From Flavobacterium psychrolimnae (GTDB lineage: Bacteria; Bacteroidota; Bacteroidia; Flavobacteriales; Flavobacteriaceae), in the NCBI RefSeq assembly GCF_003312425.1, contig NZ_QNUX01000002.1, positions 186,001 through 250,000 on the forward strand: 64,000 nucleotides of DNA, in the 5' to 3' direction. This document shows, one piece after another, positions 18,951 to 28,616 of the stretch. The notes under the pieces were generated by a model. It worked only from the letters and a program-made list of their open reading frames with translations. It searched no databases and was not told where the DNA came from. Numbering within the stretch: position 1 is the first letter of the stretch; the number at the start of each line of letters is the position of its first letter. Position numbers and translations under genes: made by a program.

Positions 18951-19054
18951 AACTTTATATATTTTGAAAGCTGATAATGCTGATTTAAATTGGTAAAAAA
19001 CAAAAGACATTAAGCATAAACTTAATGTCTTTTAGTATTTGACGTAAATTAAGT

Positions 19055-20005
19055 TTACTTTTTAATAAGACCTAAATCTACTAAACGCTCGTATAAATAA
19101 GCTCCCGCAGTAATATCTTCGAATTTTTTTGGATTTTCGGCATCAATACAGTTTTCCAAACAATCCAATTTCATATCACTCACCGGATGCATAAAAAACG
19201 GAATAGAATAACGCGAAGTTCCCCATAATTCTCTTGGTGGGTTTACCACTTGATGAATCGTAGATTTCAATTTGTTATTAGTATGACGCGATAACATATC
19301 ACCCACATTAATTACTAATTCATCCTGTTCAGCAATGGCATCAATCCATTCTCCGTTGTGATTTTGTACTTGCAATCCTTTTCCTTGAGCACCCATCAAC
19401 AAAGTAATCAAATTGATATCACCGTGAGCAGCAGCACGAATTGCATTTGCTGGTTCAGATGTGATTGGTGGGTAATGAATAGGTCTTAAAATTGAATTTC
19501 CCTCTTTAGCATACTGGTCAAAATAAAACTCATACAAACTAAGGTGTAAAGCCAAAGCTCTTAAAACATAAACTCCTGTTTTTTCAAGCATTTGGTACGC
19601 TTCTTTACCTACAACATTAAAACGGGGAAGTTCTTTCACTTCAACATTTTCTGGGTATTCCGAAGCATATTTTGAATCTTCAGACACGTATTGTCCGAAG
19701 TGCCAAAACTCCTTCAAATCCCCTTCTTTTCTGCCTTTGGCATGCTCTGTTCCAAAAGAAACATACCCTCTTTGTCCGCCAATTCCAGGGATTTCATAAC
19801 TGTGTTTTGTTTCTAAAGGTAAAGCGAAAAAATTTCTGATTTCACCATACAATTCATCAACCAACTGGTCGTTTAAAAAATGCCCTTTGAGTGCTACGAA
19901 GCCAATATCTTCAAATGCACTTCCGATTTCATTTACAAATTTTTGTTTACGTTTCGGGTCGTCCGAAAGGAAATCACGCAAGTCAACACTAGGAATGTTT
20001 TGCAT
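19055..20005 (-). CDS. 2-oxoglutarate/Fe(II)-dependent oxygenase (isopenicillin N synthase-like)
   Basis: The 316-residue protein has the N-terminal DIOX_N segment (IPSVDLRDFLS, FEDIGFVALKGH). The catalytic jellyroll carries the iron ligands His and Asp in AAHGDINLITLL, a distal His in KSTIHQVVNPP, and the 2-oxoglutarate-binding RYSIPFF (RxS). This is the arrangement of the plant and microbial 2OG dioxygenase family. It would hydroxylate or oxidise a small molecule with O2 and 2-oxoglutarate. It stands next to the SUI1 gene with no pathway partner, so the substrate cannot be named. Confidence 0.88.
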   Translation of the reverse strand: MQNIPSVDLRDFLSDDPKRKQKFVNEIGSAFEDIGFVALKGHFLNDQLVDELYGEIRNFFALPLETKHSYEIPGIGGQRGYVSFGTEHAKGRKEGDLKEFWHFGQYVSEDSKYASEYPENVEVKELPRFNVVGKEAYQMLEKTGVYVLRALALHLSLYEFYFDQYAKEGNSILRPIHYPPITSEPANAIRAAAHGDINLITLLMGAQGKGLQVQNHNGEWIDAIAEQDELVINVGDMLSRHTNNKLKSTIHQVVNPPRELWGTSRYSIPFFMHPVSDMKLDCLENCIDAENPKKFEDITAGAYLYERLVDLGLIKK

Positions 20006-20145
20006 ACTTTTAAATATTTTTTAATAACTTGAAGGTCAAAAACCTTGCAGATACAAATGTAAAGAATAATTTTATATTTGAATTTTAAAACTTATAAACA
20101 AAATAAAAAAATATAACAAATTTATACAAAACTGTTATATTTTTT

Positions 20146-20153
20146 TATCTTTG
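20146..20153 (+). promoter_or_regulatory. Bacteroidetes -7 box TATCTTTG before the E1 dehydrogenase gene
   Basis: TATCTTTG fits TAnnTTTG and ends 23 bases before the ATG at 20177. No TTG is present at the usual -33 spacing; the upstream region is almost pure A/T. Confidence 0.5.
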
Positions 20154-20176
20154 AACCATACTATAAAACCGAAAAA

Positions 20177-22153
20177 ATGATCTTCGATAGAAAAAATCTT
20201 ACTGACAATCAATTATTAGATTTATATAAAAGAATACTGAAACCAAGGCTGATAGAAGAGAAAATGTTAATTCTGATTCGTCAGGGGAAAGTATCAAAAT
20301 GGTTCTCAGGAATTGGTCAAGAGGCTATTTCTGTCGGTGTTACGGCAGTTTTAGATTCCGATGAGTACATTTTGCCAATGCATAGAAATCTTGGTGTTTT
20401 CACCGGAAGAGACATTCCGTTGTACCGTCTTTTTTCACAATGGCAAGGCAAAGCCAATGGTTTTACTAAAGGTCGTGATCGCAGTTTTCACTTTGGAACC
20501 CAACAATACAAGATTATAGGTATGATTTCGCATTTAGGTCCGCAATTAGGCGTTGCTGACGGAATCGCTTTAGCCAATAAACTAATGAAAAATGGAAAAG
20601 TTACCGCAGTATTTACTGGTGAAGGTGCCACAAGCGAAGGAGATTTTCATGAAGCATTGAATATTGCTTCGGTTTGGGAATTGCCCGTGATGTTTGTCAT
20701 CGAAAATAATGGTTATGGATTGTCAACTCCTACAAACGAGCAATACCGTTGTGAAAACCTTGCCGATAAAGGGAAAGGCTACGGAATGGAAAGTCATATT
20801 GTTGATGGAAATAATATTCTTGAAGTGTTTAACTTGTTATCCGAATTAAAGGCTTCGATGAAAGAAAATCCACGTCCAGTTTTATTGGAATTCAAAACCT
20901 TTAGAATGCGCGGGCATGAAGAAGCGAGTGGGACTAAATATGTTCCGCAAGAGTTGATGGATATGTGGGCGATTAAAGATCCCGTAGAAAATTATAGAAA
21001 GTATTTGGCCGAAAACGGAGTTCTTACAGCTGATTTTGATGCGACTTTACATGCTGAAATAAAGAAGGATATTGATGAAAGTCTGGCTATTGCCAATGCT
21101 GAACCGGAAATTAAAGCTACTTTAAGTGAAGAGCTAAATGATGTTTACAAACCGAATGTATTTGAACACATTAAACCTTCAGAAGAAAAAGAAAATATTC
21201 GTTTTATAGATGCGATTTCTACCAGTTTGAGACAATCAATGGAACGCCATGAAAACTCCGTAATCATGGGCCAGGATATTGCTGAATATGGTGGTGCTTT
21301 CAAAATTACTGATGGTTTTGTAGCGCAGTTTGGTAAAGAACGTGTTATCAATACGCCAATTTGTGAAAGTGCCGTGGTTTCGGCTGGAATGGGATTATCA
21401 ATCAATGGATACAAAGCGATTGTGGAAATGCAGTTTGCCGATTTTGTTTCCACAGGATTTAATCCAATTGTCAATTTATTAGCCAAATCACATTACCGTT
21501 GGTTGGAAAAAGCAGATGTTGTAGTTAGAATGCCTTGCGGTGGCGGAACACAAGCAGGGCCTTTTCATTCGCAGACTAATGAAGCTTGGTTTACCAAAAC
21601 ACCAGGTTTAAAAGTGGTTTATCCAGCATTTCCTTTTGATGCGAAAGGTTTGTTGAATACTTCCATAAACGACCCGAATCCGGTATTATTCTTTGAACAC
21701 AAGCAATTATACAGAAGCGTTTACCAAGATGTCCCTACCGATTATTATACGATTCCATTGGGAAAAGCGGCTTTGTTGAAAGAAGGAAATGATGTTACAA
21801 TTATTTCGTTTGGAGCAGCAGTGCATTGGGCTTTGGAAACTTTAGCAAAAAATCCTGAAATTTCGGCTGATTTGTTGGATTTGAGAACTTTACAACCATT
21901 AGACACTGAAGCTATTTTTGCTTCGGTAAAGAGAACGGGAAGAGTGATTATTTATCAAGAAGACAGCATGTTTGGTGGAATTGCAAGTGATATTTCAGCA
22001 ATGATAATGGAAAACTGTTTTAAATACCTTGATGCGCCAGTAAAAAGAGTGGCAAGTTTAGACTCTCCAATTCCTTTTACAAAAGCATTAGAAGATCAAT
22101 ATTTGCCAAAAGACAGATTCGAAAATGACCTGAAAGAACTTTTGGCATATTAA
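20177..22153 (+). CDS. 2-oxoacid dehydrogenase E1, alpha and beta subunits fused (branched-chain type)
   Basis: The 658-residue protein joins two enzymes that are separate in most bacteria. Residues 1 to about 325 are E1-alpha, with the thiamine diphosphate motif GEGATSEGDFHEALN and the ENNGYGLSTP loop. From about 340 on is E1-beta, with MGQDIAEYGGAFK, INTPICESAVVSAGMGLS and a transketolase C-terminal domain. Together they decarboxylate a 2-oxoacid and acylate the lipoyl E2. Similarity to the branched-chain complex and the fused form seen in Bacteroidetes favour 2-oxoisovalerate-type substrates, which supply branched fatty acid starters. No E2 or E3 gene is adjacent. Confidence 0.87.
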   Translation: MIFDRKNLTDNQLLDLYKRILKPRLIEEKMLILIRQGKVSKWFSGIGQEAISVGVTAVLDSDEYILPMHRNLGVFTGRDIPLYRLFSQWQGKANGFTKGRDRSFHFGTQQYKIIGMISHLGPQLGVADGIALANKLMKNGKVTAVFTGEGATSEGDFHEALNIASVWELPVMFVIENNGYGLSTPTNEQYRCENLADKGKGYGMESHIVDGNNILEVFNLLSELKASMKENPRPVLLEFKTFRMRGHEEASGTKYVPQELMDMWAIKDPVENYRKYLAENGVLTADFDATLHAEIKKDIDESLAIANAEPEIKATLSEELNDVYKPNVFEHIKPSEEKENIRFIDAISTSLRQSMERHENSVIMGQDIAEYGGAFKITDGFVAQFGKERVINTPICESAVVSAGMGLSINGYKAIVEMQFADFVSTGFNPIVNLLAKSHYRWLEKADVVVRMPCGGGTQAGPFHSQTNEAWFTKTPGLKVVYPAFPFDAKGLLNTSINDPNPVLFFEHKQLYRSVYQDVPTDYYTIPLGKAALLKEGNDVTIISFGAAVHWALETLAKNPEISADLLDLRTLQPLDTEAIFASVKRTGRVIIYQEDSMFGGIASDISAMIMENCFKYLDAPVKRVASLDSPIPFTKALEDQYLPKDRFENDLKELLAY

Positions 22154-22171
22154 TTTATAAATTAATAATTG

Positions 22172-22205
22172 GGTTATTTTTAGAGTTTTAATTCTAAAAA
22201 TAACC
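22172..22205. terminator. 13-bp hairpin between convergent genes
   Basis: GGTTATTTTTAGA and TCTAAAAATAACC form a perfect 13-bp stem with an 8-base loop. It starts 19 bases after the E1 stop and overlaps the last codons of the 38-residue minus-strand ORF. It has no T-run, so it may act as a convergent barrier and not as a standard terminator. Confidence 0.5.
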
Positions 22206-22310
22206 TAATATCCAATAGATAATAATAAAAATTAGAATTGTACCAAAACAGCCACCGCCTAGTTTTTTGGCTCCATAACCTGCTAATATTGTTTTAAAAA
22301 ATCCATTCAT
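22194..22310 (-). CDS. Small membrane protein, 38 residues
   Basis: A short open frame reads MNGFFKTILAGYGAKK, then LGGGC, then a hydrophobic helix FGTILIFIIIYWILGYF. The codon pattern is clean and the layout is positively charged head, GGGC turn and single membrane helix. I recall similar small proteins in flavobacteria, but this could not be checked. It is convergent with the E1 gene and lies 55 bp downstream of the LysR stop, so it could be read from the LysR transcript. No function is known. Confidence 0.6.
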   Translation of the reverse strand: MNGFFKTILAGYGAKKLGGGCFGTILIFIIIYWILGYF

Positions 22311-22365
22311 AAGTTTAAAATTTAATGATTTATAAAATTAAACTATATTTCCAGAATAACAAATT

Positions 22366-23259
22366 TTAGTTCAAATCGATGAAAATTTTCTTAATCAAAG
22401 CGATTTCTTCCTCATAAATTGTTTTTTTTCTGGTTGCAAAATAGAGCGTATTTTTTAATGGTGTTTTCCCTTCCCAAATCAGTTTGATTGTTCCATTATC
22501 AATTTCTTTTCGGCAAAGAAAATCAGGAAGAACAGCCAATCCTTTACCACTGCTCAAACAACGTATAATTGAATTTAGATTTGGAACTATATAATTAGGT
22601 CTGAAATCAGGATGTTTATTGAAATTTAATTGCCAGAAACGACGTAAATGCTCCATATCTCCAGTAGTTCCGTACCATTTTTGTTGCTTTAGCCAAAGTT
22701 CAATTTCTTGAATATTTCCCTTATTTGCTATAGAATTGAATTCTAAATCATCAATTTCGCTTCCACCAACAAGTACAATAGTTTCAGATGAAAATGCCTG
22801 ATATTCAATGGCATTTTTCACGACCATTTGTGGCGTGATAATCAAATCGAGAATTCCTTTTTCTAAATTTTCTACCATTTCCGGATATTCTCCAAACTGA
22901 ATAATCACATTAAATGGTAACGTCGAAATATACTGTTCTAGTGTGATTTGGAATGTCTCAAAACACATTCCCACACTTATCGTTGGCGTATTTTTCTCGG
23001 TGCTTCTTTGAAAATTTTTCTCGGCCTCTTCCAGTTTGGTTAATGCTTCAATTATAAAATTGTAGAGCACTTTTCCTTTTTCGGTGGGAACCATTTTCCG
23101 ACCTGTTCGGTCAAATAATTTATAGCCTACATAAGTTTCCAAGGAACTCAAATGCAGACTCACACCAGGCTGTGAAATAAATAATTCTTCCGCAGCACTT
23201 GTTAAAGTTCCTGTTTTGTAAACTGCTTTAAACGTTCGATACCATTCTAAATTTACCAT
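22366..23259 (-). CDS. LysR-family transcriptional regulator
   Basis: The 297-residue protein has the LysR N-terminal winged helix-turn-helix (FKAVYKTGTLTSAAEELFISQPGVSLH, residues 9-35, written here as two parts of one motif: TLTSAAEELF and SQPGVSLHL). The wing is KLFDRTGRKMVPTEKG. A periplasmic-binding-like effector domain follows from about residue 90. It is divergent from mdaB, with 96 bp between start codons and facing -7 boxes, so control of mdaB-ygiN in response to a quinone or oxidant is the natural guess. Confidence 0.9.
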   Translation of the reverse strand: MVNLEWYRTFKAVYKTGTLTSAAEELFISQPGVSLHLSSLETYVGYKLFDRTGRKMVPTEKGKVLYNFIIEALTKLEEAEKNFQRSTEKNTPTISVGMCFETFQITLEQYISTLPFNVIIQFGEYPEMVENLEKGILDLIITPQMVVKNAIEYQAFSSETIVLVGGSEIDDLEFNSIANKGNIQEIELWLKQQKWYGTTGDMEHLRRFWQLNFNKHPDFRPNYIVPNLNSIIRCLSSGKGLAVLPDFLCRKEIDNGTIKLIWEGKTPLKNTLYFATRKKTIYEEEIALIKKIFIDLN

Positions 23260-23278
23260 AACTATTATAATTATGATA

Positions 23279-23286
23279 CAAAGGTA
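23279..23286 (-). promoter_or_regulatory. Minus-strand -7 box TACCTTTG for the LysR gene
   Basis: CAAAGGTA on the plus strand reads TACCTTTG on the minus strand, 19 bases before the LysR ATG (23259). It matches TAnnTTTG exactly. Confidence 0.5.
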
Positions 23287-23322
23287 TGAATTATGTTATT
23301 TTAATAATAGAAATTCTCGTTC

Positions 23323-23330
23323 TAACTTTG
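23323..23330 (+). promoter_or_regulatory. Plus-strand -7 box TAACTTTG for mdaB
   Basis: TAACTTTG matches TAnnTTTG and ends 25 bases before the mdaB ATG at 23356. Together with the opposing LysR box it leaves about 36 bp for a regulator, including the imperfect inverted repeat TTATT-TT-AATAA at 23296-23307. Confidence 0.5.
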
Positions 23331-23355
23331 CACCATCAAATTAAAAATGCAAATC

Positions 23356-23949
23356 ATGACAAAAATATTTATAATTAATGGCGGACAAAAATTTGGCCAT
23401 TCTGGAGGACGATTTAATGAAACCATTTCGAATGAAACTTTGAATTTTTTCAAAAGCAATAGTAATTTTGAAGTAAAAACAACGAACATCAATGATGATT
23501 ATTTTCCTGCTGCAGAAGTGGAGAAATTTGTTTGGGCTGATGTAATTATTTATCATACGCCAATATGGTGGTTCCAGTTGCCACATGGATTTAAAAAATA
23601 CATTGATGTTGTTTTCACTGAAGGTCATGCCAAAGGGATTTACAAAAGTGACGGGCGTTCCGCTGAAAATCCAACAATTAATTACGGAACGGGAGGAATG
23701 CTTAACGGCAAAAAATACATGCTAACCACCTCTTGGAATGCACCAAAAGAAGCTTTTACTTTACCGGGTGAATTTTTCAATCAGCATAGTGTAGATGAAG
23801 GACCATTATTTGGTTTTCACAGAATGAATGCTTTTACAGGAATGAAACCATTGCAAAGTATTCATTTTCATGATATCGAAAAAAATGCAGATGTTGTAAA
23901 TGATCTCAAAGTGTATCAAAACCATTTAACACAATTATTTTTAAATTAA
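23356..23949 (+). CDS. mdaB: NAD(P)H:quinone oxidoreductase, MdaB family
   Basis: The 197-residue protein aligns in order with E. coli MdaB: IFIINGGQKFGHSGGRFN at the start, WADVIIYHTPIWWFQLP, FTEGHAKGIYKSDGR, YGTGGMLNGKKYMLTTSWNAP and an FHRMNAF segment. The start at 23356 (MTKIFIING) fits that family better than the Met three codons earlier. MdaB is a soluble FAD enzyme that reduces quinones by two electrons. It is followed 2 bp later by the YgiN-like gene, the same pair as in enterobacteria, and is divergent from LysR. Confidence 0.88.
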   Translation: MTKIFIINGGQKFGHSGGRFNETISNETLNFFKSNSNFEVKTTNINDDYFPAAEVEKFVWADVIIYHTPIWWFQLPHGFKKYIDVVFTEGHAKGIYKSDGRSAENPTINYGTGGMLNGKKYMLTTSWNAPKEAFTLPGEFFNQHSVDEGPLFGFHRMNAFTGMKPLQSIHFHDIEKNADVVNDLKVYQNHLTQLFLN

Positions 23950-23951
23950 TT

Positions 23952-24239
23952 ATGGCTATCAATTTAACAGTAATCCTAAAAAGCAAACCTGAAAATAGAG
24001 AGATATTGAAAACTCTTTTACTGGATTTAGTTCAAAAGTCGACTAAAGAAGTCGCTTGCTTACAATATGATTTACATCAAAGTTTGGAAGACTCTGAAAT
24101 CTTTATCTTTCATGAAGTTTGGGCAAGTGAAGCGGGATTAAAGCTTCATAACGGGCAATCGTATGTCATTTCCTTTTTCGAAAATGCAAAAGTAATGTTG
24201 CAAGAATTACCCATCATTTATCGTACAACAAAATTATAA
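23952..24239 (+). CDS. ygiN: YgiN-like quinol monooxygenase (antibiotic biosynthesis monooxygenase family)
   Basis: The 95-residue protein is a single ABM ferredoxin-like domain: INLTVILKSKPENRE at the start, then CLQYDLHQSLEDSEIFIFHEVWAS (written here as CLQYDLHQS and IFIFHEVWAS) and an AGLKLH helix. E. coli YgiN works with MdaB in a quinol/quinone redox cycle. The 2-bp spacing to mdaB shows co-expression here too. The family call is good; the symbol is by analogy of sequence type and context. Confidence 0.8.
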   Translation: MAINLTVILKSKPENREILKTLLLDLVQKSTKEVACLQYDLHQSLEDSEIFIFHEVWASEAGLKLHNGQSYVISFFENAKVMLQELPIIYRTTKL

Positions 24240-24248
24240 TTAAATAAC

Positions 24249-24287
24249 AAAGGCTTCCTCAGAATAACAGTTATTCGGGAAGCCTTT
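24249..24287. terminator. Bidirectional terminator between convergent genes
   Basis: AAAGGCTTCC and GGAAGCCTTT form the base of a long hairpin whose upper part, GAATAAC and GTTATTC, pairs again around a single A. T-rich sequence follows on the plus strand, and A-rich sequence precedes it for the minus strand. It separates ygiN from the convergent gene at 24314. Confidence 0.8.
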
Positions 24288-24313
24288 CTTCTCAATTCAG
24301 TTTATCGAAAAAA

Positions 24314-25858
24314 TTATCGATTACTCAATTTTGCTTTTTCTTTGATAATATCGCTAATTTTTCGGTTTTCGATTTTACTTTCCAGCCACGAGATAATGTC
24401 AAGGTATAAAAATGCTCTTTTTTCGTAGGTGTTTTTTTCTAACTCGATAAAACGTCTTCTCATTTTTACGAACTCTTTTTTGATATCTCCAGGATAAATC
24501 GAATTTAAGTTTTTCATGAATCGCATGATTTCCTTTTGGACTTCATGCAAATCATTCATTTTCAATAAAAATTTATAAGTGTTTTTCAACTGATTTTCTA
24601 AATAATAATCATTACCCAATTCATAATGAGCAATTAAACTCAATAATCTGGCAAAACACATCAAATCTTCTCGCATCGAAAGATTTTTGTTATTTATAAT
24701 TTTCTCTAAATAAAAGATGCATTCATTATATTTTTCGTTACCAAAATAGATAGAAGCAAATTTATAATAGAATAACATTTCGTGATGTTCATCAAGATGG
24801 TCTGTGTGAATTTTTAATTTATTTAATATTTCGGGAATTAAGTATTCGCTTTCTGCAAATGTTCCTTCCAGAATATGGTAATTCAATTTATTGTTATATA
24901 CATACAAGAATGATAACGACGCGATATTGTCATTCACGGGAAAATGGGAATCTTTTATCGTCTCTTCCAATTGCGTTAAATACTTCTTGAACTTTGATTT
25001 GTATTTCAACATGTATAAAGATTCCAATAAATAATGGTTTCCTTTTAGGAAAAAAACAGGATTTAAATGAATCATATTTGGATTATCATAAAAGAGCGTA
25101 ACCCATTTATAAGCATATTTATAACTGGCCAAGAAATCCTGAACTAAAAAACTGCGCCAAAGATTAGCGTTGTAAAACCAATATTTCTCCCGAAATCCAA
25201 ATTTTTTCTCATCAAATTTAGAAATGTGTTTATTGAAATAGTTGTCTATATATTTATACTCTTCATCACTTTTTACATAGCCCGTTTTAAGCATAATTCC
25301 ATACAACTGCAGCGATAAATTGGATAATTTGCTGGAAATAGTATTGCGATAATTTAATTCTTTGGCCTGAATAACCAACTCATCTGCGCGTCCTTGAATA
25401 CTTCGTGTTATGTACTGTGATTCAATAAGTTTTTCGAATTCTACGATTTCATACGCCATGAGTTTTTCGTCATTCTCTAAAGCTAAAATTTTTGTTTTAT
25501 CCAAGATTTTCAAACTTTGCTTGTACAAACCTTTGTTGTATAAAATAGCAGCAAAATCAATTTGCTCTCTCAACTGATACCGAATGTTCTGGCTTGGAAT
25601 ATTCAATCGGATACTGACTAATATTTGTTTGTACAAATACGATTTAAGATTGGATAATTGTACTTTTTTAATGATACCGCTTTTCAGAATGAGTTTCTCA
25701 TCATAGATTTCAGATTTGTCTAAAATATTGAATAATTCGATAAATTTTGTATTGGAACTGGTTTCCAATCGGCTTGCAAAAATCTTGAATTGTCTTTTTT
25801 CAGATTTTGAAAGTGATTTAATTAATACAAACAGAAAATCTTTTTGATGGTTAGCCAT
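24314..25858 (-). CDS. Conserved flavobacterial alpha-helical protein of unknown function (TPR-like)
   Basis: The 514-residue protein is almost all helix-forming sequence, rich in Lys, Leu, Tyr and Asn. It has repeated helix pairs such as LYNKGLYKQSLKILDKTK and YFGNEKYNECIFYLEKII, which look like tetratricopeptide units. It has no signal peptide or membrane segment and begins MANHQKDFLFVLIKSLSKSE. I recognise no named family. A scaffold or protein-binding role in the cytoplasm is a guess from the repeat-like pattern. It stands alone between the mdaB-ygiN unit and leuA. Confidence 0.7.
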   Translation of the reverse strand: MANHQKDFLFVLIKSLSKSEKRQFKIFASRLETSSNTKFIELFNILDKSEIYDEKLILKSGIIKKVQLSNLKSYLYKQILVSIRLNIPSQNIRYQLREQIDFAAILYNKGLYKQSLKILDKTKILALENDEKLMAYEIVEFEKLIESQYITRSIQGRADELVIQAKELNYRNTISSKLSNLSLQLYGIMLKTGYVKSDEEYKYIDNYFNKHISKFDEKKFGFREKYWFYNANLWRSFLVQDFLASYKYAYKWVTLFYDNPNMIHLNPVFFLKGNHYLLESLYMLKYKSKFKKYLTQLEETIKDSHFPVNDNIASLSFLYVYNNKLNYHILEGTFAESEYLIPEILNKLKIHTDHLDEHHEMLFYYKFASIYFGNEKYNECIFYLEKIINNKNLSMREDLMCFARLLSLIAHYELGNDYYLENQLKNTYKFLLKMNDLHEVQKEIMRFMKNLNSIYPGDIKKEFVKMRRRFIELEKNTYEKRAFLYLDIISWLESKIENRKISDIIKEKAKLSNR

Positions 25859-25969
25859 TGTAGAATAGTGTAGCTTAATGTTTTGTTATTCAGGTATTTA
25901 CAAAGTTTTTAAATGCTTTATAAACAGTATATTTCATTAAATTGAGTTTTATATTAAAGTAATGAAAGA

Positions 25970-25977
25970 TATTTTTG
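25970..25977 (+). promoter_or_regulatory. Bacteroidetes -7 box TATTTTTG before leuA
   Basis: TATTTTTG matches TAnnTTTG, 29 bases before the leuA ATG. A TTG at 25942-25944 lies 25 bases upstream, slightly more than the usual spacing for a -33 box. Confidence 0.45.
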
Positions 25978-26006
25978 TTATCAAGTTGTGAAATTACATT
26001 AAATAA

Positions 26007-27188
<1,182 letters not shown>

Positions 27189-27226
27189 AATATTTTGATT
27201 TCTAATAAAATCTAAATCCTACTAAT

Positions 27227-28342
27227 ATGAACTTAAAAATAGCAGTACTTTCAGGAGACGGAATAGGTCCGGAGGTAATCTTACAAGCAAAAAAAGTCTT
27301 GTATGCAATTGGTGTGGTTTTCGATCATGAGTTTATTTTTGAAGATGCGCTTATTGGCGCTGTTGCTATTGAAAAGACAGGAACTCCACTGCCAGAGCAA
27401 ACATTAAATCTTTGTCTGAATACAGATGCAATCTTGTTTGGAGCTGTTGATGACTCAAAATATGATGCTGTTTCAGATTCGAAATTGCGTCCGATTCAAG
27501 GATTATTAAAATTGAGACAAGCGTTAGGATTATATGCTAATATAAGACCTATCAAACCATATAACGACTTATTAGATTTGTCGCCTTTGAAAAGAAAAAT
27601 AATCGAAGGTGCTGATTTTGTAATTTTCAGAGAAATTTCTGGAGGTTCTTATTTCAGTGAAAAAAAGACCAACGAACAAGGTACTTTAGCATCTGATTTA
27701 TGTGAATATTCCGAAGAAGAAATTATTCGAATCAGTCATTTGGCCTTTAGAACAGCTCAGAAAAGAAAAAAGAAATTGACTTTGGTTGATAAAGCCAGTA
27801 TCCTTGAAACGTCAAGATTATGGAGAAAAGTAGTAACTGAAATTGCAGAAGGTTATCCTGATGTAACCTTAGATTTTCTTTTTGTTGATAATGCTGCGAT
27901 GCAAATAATCATTAATCCAAAACAGTTTGACGTCATTTTGACTGAAAATTTATTTGGTGATATTTTATCAGATGAAGCGAGTGTAATTACGGGTTCGATA
28001 GGATTATTGCCATCAGCATCTTTAGGAAATTCAAATGCACTTTTTGAGCCTATTCATGGTTCTTATCCAGAAGCTAAAAGAAAAAATATAGCTAATCCTA
28101 TTGCTTCAATAGTATCTGCGGCAATGCTTTTGGAACATTTTGGTCTTCATATCGAATCCCAAAAAGTATACGAAGCAGTTCATAAAGCAATAGAATTAAA
28201 TGTCGTCACGGCAGATTTAAATCCGTATTCAAAATTTGGAACAAACGAAGTGGGAGACTTTATCTCAAATTATATTTTAAGTAAAGACGACTTATATTTT
28301 AAAAGTGACAATGTCTACATAGGACAATCGACTATTGTTTAA
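27227..28342 (+). CDS. leuB: 3-isopropylmalate dehydrogenase
   Basis: The 371-residue protein begins KIAVLSGDGIGPEVI and has the IPMDH substrate loop KLRPIQGLLKLRQALGLYAN. A VDKASILETSRLWRK segment supplies the catalytic Lys. ENLFGDILSDEASVITGS and the NAD-binding GLLPSASLG are also present. It oxidises and decarboxylates 3-isopropylmalate to 2-oxoisocaproate. It is 38 bp after leuA on the same strand. leuC and leuD are not in the window. Confidence 0.93.
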   Translation: MNLKIAVLSGDGIGPEVILQAKKVLYAIGVVFDHEFIFEDALIGAVAIEKTGTPLPEQTLNLCLNTDAILFGAVDDSKYDAVSDSKLRPIQGLLKLRQALGLYANIRPIKPYNDLLDLSPLKRKIIEGADFVIFREISGGSYFSEKKTNEQGTLASDLCEYSEEEIIRISHLAFRTAQKRKKKLTLVDKASILETSRLWRKVVTEIAEGYPDVTLDFLFVDNAAMQIIINPKQFDVILTENLFGDILSDEASVITGSIGLLPSASLGNSNALFEPIHGSYPEAKRKNIANPIASIVSAAMLLEHFGLHIESQKVYEAVHKAIELNVVTADLNPYSKFGTNEVGDFISNYILSKDDLYFKSDNVYIGQSTIV

Positions 28343-28358
28343 AAAGCAATAATCAAAA

Positions 28359-28383
28359 ATGCATTTAATAATTGAAAATGCAT
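28359..28383 (+). terminator. Hairpin after leuB, possible weak terminator
   Basis: ATGCATTT and AAATGCAT form an 8-bp stem with a 9-base loop, 16 bases after the leuB stop. A short AT-rich stretch follows instead of a T-run, so termination is uncertain. Confidence 0.35.
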
Positions 28384-28425
28384 ATAATATTTAGGTTAAA
28401 TTTTTTTAGTACTATTTGTTTTTTA

Positions 28426-28433
28426 TACTTTTG
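28426..28433 (+). promoter_or_regulatory. Bacteroidetes -7 box TACTTTTG before the ilv leader
   Basis: TACTTTTG matches TAnnTTTG. Transcription would start near 28440, leaving about 13 bases before the leader ORF start at 28453. This gives the ilv genes their own promoter, separate from leuAB. Confidence 0.5.
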
Positions 28434-28452
28434 AAGCAAATAAAAATAAAAA

Positions 28453-28527
28453 ATGCAAATCGTATCTATTATTTCTTCAATTATTAATGTCAATGTGATT
28501 ATCACATGTGCAGAGGGAATGGTATAG
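28453..28527 (+). CDS. ilv leader peptide (Ile/Val-rich, attenuator)
   Basis: A 24-codon ORF starts ATG at 28453 and stops TAG at 28525. It begins MQIVSIISSIINVNVII and ends TCAEGMV. Seven of its 24 residues are Ile and four are Val, the end products of the operon it precedes. A palindrome ATGTGAT-T-ATCACAT (28493-28507) lies inside it, and a strong terminator starts 21 bases after its stop. This matches the architecture of translation-coupled attenuation known from enterobacterial ilv leaders: stalling at scarce Ile/Val codons should change RNA folding and let transcription enter ilvD. An alternative antiterminator pairing is not obvious by eye. Confidence 0.72.
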   Translation: MQIVSIISSIINVNVIITCAEGMV

Positions 28528-28547
28528 ATATAATTAAAAAAATATTT

Positions 28548-28582
28548 AAAACCTCCCAATTATTTTGGGAGGTTTTTTTTTG
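28548..28582 (+). terminator. Attenuator terminator upstream of ilvD
   Basis: AAAACCTCCCAA and TTGGGAGGTTTT form a 12-bp stem with a 5-base loop and run into a ten-T tract. It lies between the leader ORF and ilvD, inside the same transcript, so it must be read through for ilv expression. Confidence 0.85.
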
Positions 28583-28616
28583 GAATAAATTTAAAAAATA
28601 GAGAAACAATCATAAA

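Noticed and set aside
22172..22205. Standard intrinsic terminator for the E1 gene
   Set aside because: The hairpin is perfect but lacks a T-run on the plus strand, so it was listed with moderate confidence only.
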